Shown: positions 35,531 through 42,021 of the stretch, in pieces
Position numbering within the stretch: the first letter of the stretch is position 1
Layout of the letters: every line of letters begins with the position of its first letter
Assembly: GCA_964608455.1 (NCBI GenBank)
Contig: CAZSNM010000007.1
Span: 1 to 54,112, forward strand
DNA length: 54,112 nucleotides
Source of the DNA: DTDX01 sp964608455
GTDB lineage: Archaea; Thermoproteota; Bathyarchaeia; 40CM-2-53-6; DTDX01
Direction: 5' to 3'
Position numbers and translations under genes: made by a program
Notes under the pieces: generated by a model
What the model was told of the DNA's origin: nothing
What the model saw: only the letters and a program-made list of their open reading frames with translations
The model's database searches: none

Positions 35531-35878
35531 TCATTTTCTTCTAGCTAAAATCAATAAAGCAATAAACATAACAATTATGTAAGATAAACTTAAAGTTAAA
35601 ATTAACGGTTGAGTTAATGCAGGTAATCCCATAGATAAAATTATAGCCATAGCTACAACATCAAAAATCAAGAATAAAGCAGCATAATTGTAAAGATTAA
35701 TTGATAATCTAGCTTTTTCAGGAGGAAGATCTTCACCGCAAGCATATGGAGATAACTTTTCAGGATTTGGTTTTGGTTTTGGAGAAACAGCACTCCCAAT
35801 CCCATATATAATTGCAGCAGCAATTATCGAAATTATAAATAAGGTTATAGGCGACCAAAGAATGTTTTCTACATCCAT
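35531..35878 (-). CDS. nuoA: Complex I subunit A
   Basis: A 115-residue three-helix membrane protein. The loop YACGEDLPPEKARLSINLYNYAALFLIFDVVAMAI carries the conserved Cys and Glu/Asp residues of the A subunit that face the quinone tunnel. NuoA occurs in Nuo/Fpo-type complex I and not in group 4 hydrogenases, which identifies the operon type. It is the first gene of the operon, 94 bases downstream of hypE. Confidence 0.92.
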   Translation of the reverse strand: MDVENILWSPITLFIISIIAAAIIYGIGSAVSPKPKPNPEKLSPYACGEDLPPEKARLSINLYNYAALFLIFDVVAMAIILSMGLPALTQPLILTLSLSYIIVMFIALLILARRK

Positions 35879-35972
35879 TCATTTATCGCCCTAAACTTTT
35901 TTACTAAAATTGAAAGTTTATAGTATAAAAAGCCTTCGCTTTTATTATTATTTTTTTTATAAAATTAAGAAA

Positions 35973-37028
35973 TTAGCAAATTCTTGGAACTGGATCACCT
36001 AATGGTGGAGGTAACACTCTTTTACCTCCAATGCTTGTTTCTAATATTACACCATTAAATTTTTTTGTTGCTTCTCCAATTATTTCAGCATCTTTACCCT
36101 GCGGATGCCTTCTTAATTCTTCAAGCACATCTTCAGCTTTTTCAGGAACAACAGCAATAAGAATTTTCCCTTCATTTCCAACTTCTAACGGATCTATACC
36201 AAGCATTTCACAAGCTGATTTAACGCCTTCTTTAATTGGAATTTTATCTTCATGAATTAAAATTCCAATTTTAGATTTTTCACTCCATTCATTTAAAGCG
36301 TTTGCAACACCACCTCTAGTTGGATCTTTCATTTTGGTTATTCCGCCTACTTCAAGAAGCTTTTTAATCATTTTATTTAGCGGGTTAACATCAGATTTAA
36401 TTTCGCTTTCAAATCCATAACCTTCTCTATAAGATAGAAGAGCTATCCCATGATCTCCAATTGTTCCAGAAACTATTATTTTATCTCCATCGCTAATATT
36501 AGAGTCCACAAGCCATCTAGAATTAAAGCTTTTTCTATACTTTTTTACTTCAGCAATATTTTTTTCTAAAGCTTCACTTCTTTTACCTATTCCAGAAGTG
36601 TTTACAACAAGCTTTTCTAAAGCTCCTTTCTCCATAACTTTAGTATCGCCAGTAATGATGTAAACTTCAGCTTCTTCACAAGTAGCTTTCATGCTTTTAA
36701 TTATTTTTTCAAAATCTGAAATTGGAAAGCCCTCTTCAATAATGAAAGCTGAGGTTAAAGCGATTGGTTCAGCACCCATAACAGCTATATCGTTTACGGT
36801 TCCAGAAACAGCCAATCGTCCTATATCACCTCCTGGAAAAAATAATGGTTTAACTGTATGAGAGTCAGATTTAAGAACTATTCCTTCTATTACTGATGCA
36901 TCATCTAAAGCTTCTAAAGGAACTTCAGCATTGCTTCCACCAAAATGTTTTACAATATAATCTTTAATCAATTTTTGCATGATTACTCCGCCAGCACCAT
37001 GAGCTAAAGTTATTTTATCTTCAATCAA
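35973..37028 (-). CDS. hypE: Hydrogenase maturation protein HypE
   Basis: HypE dehydrates the carbamoyl group received from HypF on its C-terminal cysteine to a thiocyanate, the CN donor. Seen: ITLAHGAGGVIMQKLI, ALDDASVIEG, LAVSGTVNDIAVMGAEP, TGDTKVMEKG, GGVANALNEW, and the exact terminal PRIC with the acceptor Cys. I take TTG 37028 as start because AAGGTGG lies 8 bases ahead; TTG 37055 in the same frame is possible. HypF is also in the window; HypA-D are not. Confidence 0.94.
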   Translation of the reverse strand: MIEDKITLAHGAGGVIMQKLIKDYIVKHFGGSNAEVPLEALDDASVIEGIVLKSDSHTVKPLFFPGGDIGRLAVSGTVNDIAVMGAEPIALTSAFIIEEGFPISDFEKIIKSMKATCEEAEVYIITGDTKVMEKGALEKLVVNTSGIGKRSEALEKNIAEVKKYRKSFNSRWLVDSNISDGDKIIVSGTIGDHGIALLSYREGYGFESEIKSDVNPLNKMIKKLLEVGGITKMKDPTRGGVANALNEWSEKSKIGILIHEDKIPIKEGVKSACEMLGIDPLEVGNEGKILIAVVPEKAEDVLEELRRHPQGKDAEIIGEATKKFNGVILETSIGGKRVLPPPLGDPVPRIC

Positions 37029-37125
37029 TTTTTCATCCACCTTAAAAGAAAACAAAATTTGTTATTTTTAAGTTAAACTAAAATTGACAATATAATTTAT
37101 TTTTTAAATTTAAAACTAATAAAAT

Positions 37126-37338
37126 CTAGAAAATATTTATTTTCTTGATTATAACTTTAGGTTTTTCTTTTTGTAGTTTCCGCCCGCATTTATCGCAATA
37201 ATTAGCGTTTTTTAACGCTATATTTCCACAAATACATTTTACATTTTCTTTATCTTCTGCTTCTGAATGATCTAATTTACTAAGCATTTTTGCAAGCTCA
37301 ATTATTAATTTTTTTTCATCTTCATTTTCTTCAATCAT
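37126..37338 (-). CDS. Small zinc-ribbon protein
   Basis: About 70 residues. An acidic helical N-terminus (EENEDEKKLIIELAKML) is followed by CICGNIALKNANYCDKCGRKL, two CxC/CxxC knuckles that would bind one zinc, then a basic tail. No specific family is recognised. It sits alone between hypE and the divergent SMC-like operon. The start is ATG 37338; a TTG 9 bases upstream is an alternative. Confidence 0.65.
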   Translation of the reverse strand: MIEENEDEKKLIIELAKMLSKLDHSEAEDKENVKCICGNIALKNANYCDKCGRKLQKEKPKVIIKKINIF

Positions 37339-37440
37339 AGATTTCAACCATTTTAAGCTTTATTTTAATTTACAAAAATTCTATTGTAAAAAGTTTTTGT
37401 TTAAAATAGATTAATGCTTAAATGCTTATTTTGTTACATG

Positions 37441-37460
37441 ATTTATTTATAAAAAACGAG
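37441..37460 (+). promoter_or_regulatory. TATA-like element upstream of the SMC-like operon
   Basis: ATTTATTTATAAAAAACG near 37441-37458 is the best TATA-box candidate in the 189-base divergent spacer between the zinc-ribbon gene and the SMC-like gene. It lies about 70-85 bases before the ATG, so a short leader of roughly 45 bases would be expected. The remainder of the spacer (37339-37527) is AT-rich with no gene seen. Confidence 0.4.
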
Positions 37461-37527
37461 TTTTTAAAAGGAAGTTGCAAAAGAATTTTTAGGTAAAAAG
37501 AATAAACATTATTTTAAGCTGGGAAAA

Positions 37528-39468
37528 ATGATTAAAGGAGTTTTTCTTCAAAACTTTATGTCTTATGAAGATGCATATATTCCTTTAACAAATGGGTTAA
37601 ATTTAATTTGCGGTCCTAACGGTGCTGGAAAATCCTCTATTCTTTTGGGAATATCTATTGTTTTAGGACAATCTTATACTGAAAGAGCAAAAAAGTTAAG
37701 TGAACTGATTCGTTGGGGTCAAAATGAAGCAAAAGTAACTTTAGTTTTAAGCAATAAAAGTAAAGATGGGAAAAAACTTTTCCCCCAATTTAAAGATGAA
37801 TTTATAGAAGTAACTAGGGTTATTCGAAAAAATGGCGATTATAAATATTTTATTCAAGGTAGAAGATTTTCCAAAAATGATGTGACTTCTGCATTTAAAA
37901 AAATTGGATTAAACCCAGATAATATGCTAATAATTATGCATCAGCTTATGGTTGGAAAATTTAGTTTAACAACTTCTCAAGAAAAACTTAAAATGCTTGA
38001 AGAAGCTGTTGGCTTTTATTCCTATAGGGAAAACGTATTAACAGCCCTTAAAAGATTAAATGAATTTAAAAGTGAAGAAGAAAAATTGTTGAATTTTCTT
38101 GAATCTACAAAATCCACCTATGAATTTTGGAAGAGAGAATATGAAAAACTTTTGAGAAAGCAAGCCTTAACCTTAAAGCTTAATGAAGTAAATAAAAAAA
38201 TTGCATGGTTAAAAATTAAAAGAAAAAAAGAGGATTTAACAAAGCTGCTAGAAAAAGTAAATGAATTAAAAACTAAAAAAGCAATTTTTGAAAATAATCT
38301 TAAAACTTTTCTGGAAAAAATTAATTTAGAAATCTTAAAATATAATGAACTGCTTAATGAAAAAGCGTTTAAAGAGGAGGAACTGCTTCATTTACTTAAG
38401 AATGAAGCGGAACTTAATGTTAAATTAAAAATATTGAATATTTTATTTGAAAAATTTCCTTTAAATGCCTTGGAAGTTGCTTCAGAAATTTTTAATGAAA
38501 AACTTTTTAGCAATAGAGAAGCTTATGAATTAAAATTAAAATTAGAAGAAGAAATTCAAAATAGTAGGAAAACTGCAGAAGAACATAAATTAAGATTAAA
38601 AAATTTAAATGAAACAATTAATGAAGCTCAATTAAATTTAATTAATTTTAAAGTTGCTTTTGAAATGGAAAAACATAAAATAGAATGGTTAAATCAAGAA
38701 ATAGAAAAAGCTGAAGCATTAAGGGCTATTGAAGAAGAGGAACTTAAAAAACTTTTAAATGAAGCTGAAAAATTTGGAGCTGAAATTAACATTAAAGAAA
38801 AACTTTCAGATTTACTTTTAGAAAAGAAAACAATTGAGGATCAATTAAAACTTTATTTAAATGTATCTGAAAGCATAGAGGAAGTTTATGATTCTTATGC
38901 TAAGCTTTTTAATAAATTAAAAAGTAGAGCTGAAGAAGTTTTAAAAAATAAGGAAATAATTCAGAAAGAGTTAAAAAACAGACAAAAAATATGGTCAAAT
39001 ATTTTAAAAAACTTTTTGAAAAAGCTTTCTGAAGAATACAATTTTATTTTATCTTTTTTAGGTGGACGGGGAGAAATAAAATTAATTAATGAAAATGATA
39101 TTGAAAAAGCTGGTTTAGAAATTTCTGTTGGATTTAAGAATCACACTCCTAAATCCTTAGATTCTTTAACGCAAAGCGGTGGAGAAAGAAGTGTAGCATT
39201 AATAGCCTTTCTTTTAGCTTTACAAAGAAGCATTTCAACTCCTTTTAGAGCTATAGATGAATTTGATGTGCATATGGATCCAAGAAATAGAGAAGCAATA
39301 ACAGAATTGATTATTTCAAGCTGTAAAAATCGTGAAGAACAATATTTGATTATTACACCTGGAGAATTGAATATTTCAGATAATAACATCAATAATATTC
39401 ATGTAATAATTGTTCAAAGTGTTAAAGGTTTATCTAAAGTAAGCGAGTTAAAAAGAAATGAAGATTAA
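37528..39468 (+). CDS. Compact hinge-less SMC ATPase with Smc6-like head motifs
   Basis: A 646-residue SMC-family ATPase, about half the usual length. Seen: Walker A GPNGAGKSS (29-37) in LNLICGPNGAGKSSILL, Q-loop IIMHQL (Gln139), coiled coil about 170-300 and 335-490, signature LTQSGGERSVAL (547-558), Walker B PFRAIDEFDVHMDPRNRE (572-589). The DEFDVxMD..NR pattern is that of Smc6, and the SER after SGG is also Smc5/6-like. Between the coils (about 300-335) there is no recognisable SMC hinge and no CxxC zinc hook, so it is neither canonical SMC nor Rad50. Its 3' end overlaps the next gene by 11 bases. The role is inferred to be DNA binding or loop extrusion, or repair. Confidence 0.85.
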   Translation: MIKGVFLQNFMSYEDAYIPLTNGLNLICGPNGAGKSSILLGISIVLGQSYTERAKKLSELIRWGQNEAKVTLVLSNKSKDGKKLFPQFKDEFIEVTRVIRKNGDYKYFIQGRRFSKNDVTSAFKKIGLNPDNMLIIMHQLMVGKFSLTTSQEKLKMLEEAVGFYSYRENVLTALKRLNEFKSEEEKLLNFLESTKSTYEFWKREYEKLLRKQALTLKLNEVNKKIAWLKIKRKKEDLTKLLEKVNELKTKKAIFENNLKTFLEKINLEILKYNELLNEKAFKEEELLHLLKNEAELNVKLKILNILFEKFPLNALEVASEIFNEKLFSNREAYELKLKLEEEIQNSRKTAEEHKLRLKNLNETINEAQLNLINFKVAFEMEKHKIEWLNQEIEKAEALRAIEEEELKKLLNEAEKFGAEINIKEKLSDLLLEKKTIEDQLKLYLNVSESIEEVYDSYAKLFNKLKSRAEEVLKNKEIIQKELKNRQKIWSNILKNFLKKLSEEYNFILSFLGGRGEIKLINENDIEKAGLEISVGFKNHTPKSLDSLTQSGGERSVALIAFLLALQRSISTPFRAIDEFDVHMDPRNREAITELIISSCKNREEQYLIITPGELNISDNNINNIHVIIVQSVKGLSKVSELKRNED

Positions 39469-40198
39469 AAAAGCTGTTTTAGATATTATTAAAACTTGTA
39501 AGGCTGTAGAAGAAAGAAGATTAAACCCTTTTTTAATAGATTTTTTAAGCTCAATTAAAATTTTAAGAAAGTATTTAGCTCTATGCAAAACATTTAAGGA
39601 TTATTGTTTAGATGGTAAAGCTTTAAATGCTTTAAGCAAAGTTATAGAACTTCAAAATGCTCAGCTACTTTTTCAATCAAGCAAACTTTATGTTAACCCT
39701 GAAATTTTAAAAAGAAAAATTTATTCATTAAGTTTAGAAGATTTAACAAATGTTTTTCTTAAAAGTTGGCATCCAATAATAGAGATGGAACAATTAACTC
39801 TTCAAAGCATTATTAATGGTTTAAGTTATTGGAGAAATTTTTCACCTTATCGAAAATTTAAAATAGTTAAATCAAATTCTAAAGCTCCAACAATTATTAA
39901 TGGTAAAACTTTAAGGAAAAATGAAAATCTTTCAAATTTAATGGTTAAGCTCTGGAAGGAAATGATTGAATTAACTGGTGAAAAAGAAAAAATAGATTAT
40001 TGGATGTTTATTAGAAAAAACGATTTTTCAACAACTGTTAAAAGAGCTTATATAACAAGTTTTTTAATCAGTTATGGATATGCCTTTTTGATTAAATGTG
40101 GAGATGAACTTTACTTAATTCCAAACAAAAAATTTGAAAAAATAAATTATAATGAACAGGTTAGCTTTCCAATTTCAATTAAAAAAGAGGAAGCTTAA
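39458..40198 (+). CDS. Unrecognised protein in SMC-like operon; candidate kleisin-like subunit
   Basis: I do not recognise this 246-residue protein. Its N-terminal half (1-125) looks helical, with RLNPFLIDFLSSIKILRKYL and a long mid helix. A polar stretch lies at about 135-155. The C-terminal part (about 155-222) reads as a winged helix: helices, then TSFLISYGYAFLIKCGDELYLIP ending in a two-strand wing. Helical N-domain, linker and C-terminal winged helix is the layout of kleisins such as ScpA. The position between an SMC ATPase and a tandem winged-helix protein supports this, but there is no direct sequence match. It overlaps the SMC-like gene by 11 bases and abuts the next ATG. Confidence 0.55.
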   Translation: MKIKKAVLDIIKTCKAVEERRLNPFLIDFLSSIKILRKYLALCKTFKDYCLDGKALNALSKVIELQNAQLLFQSSKLYVNPEILKRKIYSLSLEDLTNVFLKSWHPIIEMEQLTLQSIINGLSYWRNFSPYRKFKIVKSNSKAPTIINGKTLRKNENLSNLMVKLWKEMIELTGEKEKIDYWMFIRKNDFSTTVKRAYITSFLISYGYAFLIKCGDELYLIPNKKFEKINYNEQVSFPISIKKEEA

Positions 40199-40735
40199 AT
40201 GGAAAAGGAAAAGTTTTATTCAAATAAAATTAAAACAGCAGTTCATTTAATATTTTTTAAGCGAGGAAAAAAACCTGGAGTTAAAGAGTGGGAGTTAAAG
40301 GAAAAAATTGGAGAAAAATATGTTGAAGTTTTAGCTCAATTAAATGAGTTTTTAAAAGAGTTAGATTTAGAGGTTGTTAAGATTAAGGAGGAAAATGAAC
40401 TTTTTTCTGAAAAAGCTGAAGTTAGATATATAGCACGTTTAAAAGGAAGCTTAAGTTTAACTGAAGCTAAACTTTGCGGTTGGAGAATAGATAATTTAGC
40501 AGCATTAGCTATTTCATTATCCTATTTAATTGTTAATCAAGGTAAAGCATTAAGAAAAGATTTAGAGAAAATTTTGGAAGAAAAAATTGGTAAATGGAAA
40601 GCTGTAAATCTAATTGATTCATTTATTAAAGCAGGTTATTTAAATGAGAATGAAGAAAACATTATTTCAATAGGTTGGAGAACTAAAGCTGAAGTGGATT
40701 TAAAAGAGTTAATAAAAACAATACTTGAGGCTTGA
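40199..40735 (+). CDS. MAGE/Nse3-like tandem winged-helix (KITE) candidate
   Basis: A 178-residue protein. Two winged-helix units can be drawn: WH-A about 10-85 (KTAVHLIFFKRGKKPGVKEWELKEKI, then FLKELDLEVVKI and a strand RYIARL) and WH-B about 97-178. The end IISIGWRTKAEVDLKELIKTIL is close in pattern to the MAGE homology domain terminus (Y-x-F-x-W-G-P-R-x-x-x-E-x-x-x-x-x-V-L), found in Nse3. Nse1 and Nse3 are the KITE subunits of Smc5/6 and ScpB is the KITE of canonical SMC. ATG directly follows the previous stop (TAAATG). The similarity is judged by eye. Confidence 0.6.
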   Translation: MEKEKFYSNKIKTAVHLIFFKRGKKPGVKEWELKEKIGEKYVEVLAQLNEFLKELDLEVVKIKEENELFSEKAEVRYIARLKGSLSLTEAKLCGWRIDNLAALAISLSYLIVNQGKALRKDLEKILEEKIGKWKAVNLIDSFIKAGYLNENEENIISIGWRTKAEVDLKELIKTILEA

Positions 40736-40782
40736 AGTGATTTATTAAAATGAATTCAATAAGAGGGAAAGGATTTAAAAAA

Positions 40783-42021
40783 ATGGAGAAAGCTTCTGAA
40801 GCATTAAATAAACTAAAAACTTATGTAAATTTTAAACCAGAAACTGAAGAGGTTTCATTGGAGGAGGCTTATGGTAGAGTTCTTGCTGAAGATATTATTT
40901 CTAAAATTGATGTTCCAAACTTTGATAAATCAGCTATGGATGGTTATGCAGTTATAGCTGAAGATACATATGAAGCTTCAATTTTTAACCCAATTTTATT
41001 AAAAATTGTTGGAAAAAACCCTATTGGTGAAGAACCTAAAGTTTATTTAAACCATGGAGAAGCTGTTGAAGTTTCCACAGGTTCACCTTTACCAAAAAAT
41101 GCTAATGCAGTAATATTATTGGAATGGACTAAAAAAATAAGCGAAAATTTAATAGAAGTTTATCATTCAGTTCATCCATGGGAAAATGTAACAAGAATTG
41201 GAGATGATTTAAGAAAAGGTGAAGTAGTTTTAAAAAAAGGTGTTAGACTTCTTCCTCAAGATATTGGTGTGTTAAAGGTTTTAGGATTAGAAAAAATTAA
41301 GGTTTTTAAAAAACCTAAAGTTGCTTTAATATCTACAGGAGATGAACTTGTTGAATCTATTAAAGATTTAAAACCATTTAAAGTTATTGATGTGAACAAA
41401 CCAATTTTAACAGGTATGATTATTGAATCTGGTGGAGAACCAATAGATTTAGGTTTAGCTAAAGATGATTTTAATGAAATAAAAATGAAGATTAAAGAAG
41501 GTTTAGAAAAAGCTGATATGATTATTTTAACTGGTGGAACATCGGTTGGAGAAAAAGATTTGGTTCCAGAAGCAATTAATTCTCTAGGTTTTCCAGGAGT
41601 TATTTCACATGGAATAGCAATTAGACCTGGAGGAGCAACATGCTTAAGTGTATTAAATGGAAAACCGGTTTTTGGTTTATCAGGTTATCCTGTAGCAGCA
41701 ATAATAGGTTTTAAACTTTTCGTTAAACCTTTAATTCAAATATTTTTAGGTTCATCCCAAGATTTAATGGTTAAATTAAGGGTTAAAGCAGCAAGAAGAA
41801 TACCGTCACCTCCAGGAGTTAAATCTTTTGTTAGAGTAATAATTAAAAAATTTGGAAAAAACTATTTAGCTGAACCCATTTCAACTTCAGGCTCTGGAAT
41901 TTTATCAAGCATTGTTAAAGCAAACGGAATCATAGAAATTCCTGAAGAAAGCGAAGGTATAGAAGAGGGTGAAGAAGTTGAAGCCTATTTATTTAGACCT
42001 ATTGAAGGTGAAGAAACATGA
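40783..42021 (+). CDS. moeA: Molybdopterin molybdenumtransferase MoeA, copy 1
   Basis: MoeA inserts molybdate or tungstate into adenylylated molybdopterin. In 412 residues: SAMDGYAVIAEDT, EVSTGSPLPKNANAV, LISTGDELVE, LTGGTSVGEKD, PGGATCLSVLNGKPVFGLSGYP, and a C-terminal domain IV. Bases 40852-40980 (residues 24-66) are identical to the next gene. ATG 40783 is preceded by AGGGAAAGGA; ATG 40750 in the same frame, just after the KITE-like gene, is an alternative. The stop overlaps copy 2 by 4 bases. Two MoeA proteins in archaea may split Mo and W work; this is an inference. Confidence 0.93.
   Translation: MEKASEALNKLKTYVNFKPETEEVSLEEAYGRVLAEDIISKIDVPNFDKSAMDGYAVIAEDTYEASIFNPILLKIVGKNPIGEEPKVYLNHGEAVEVSTGSPLPKNANAVILLEWTKKISENLIEVYHSVHPWENVTRIGDDLRKGEVVLKKGVRLLPQDIGVLKVLGLEKIKVFKKPKVALISTGDELVESIKDLKPFKVIDVNKPILTGMIIESGGEPIDLGLAKDDFNEIKMKIKEGLEKADMIILTGGTSVGEKDLVPEAINSLGFPGVISHGIAIRPGGATCLSVLNGKPVFGLSGYPVAAIIGFKLFVKPLIQIFLGSSQDLMVKLRVKAARRIPSPPGVKSFVRVIIKKFGKNYLAEPISTSGSGILSSIVKANGIIEIPEESEGIEEGEEVEAYLFRPIEGEET
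40852..40980 (+). repeat. 129-bp perfect direct repeat, copy 1 (in moeA copy 1)
   Basis: These 129 bases, which encode 43 residues from VSLEEAYGRV to DTYEAS, are identical base for base to 42120-42248. Outside this block the two moeA genes differ widely at both DNA and protein level, apart from short islands such as GCTGTTGAAGTTTCCACAGG. This is the mark of a gene-conversion tract. Confidence 0.95.

Noticed and set aside
29590..35878. A group 4 membrane-bound NiFe hydrogenase operon
   Set aside because: NuoA is present and no NiFe large/small subunits are encoded, so a complex I (Nuo/Fpo) type arm fits better, even with Hyp genes nearby and an MbhE-like J tail.
37528..39468. Rad50 (with an expected Mre11 partner)
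   Set aside because: There is no CxxC zinc hook, the Walker B is the Smc6-type DEFDVxMD, and no Mre11-like nuclease, HerA or NurA is adjacent. The neighbours are winged-helix-like instead.
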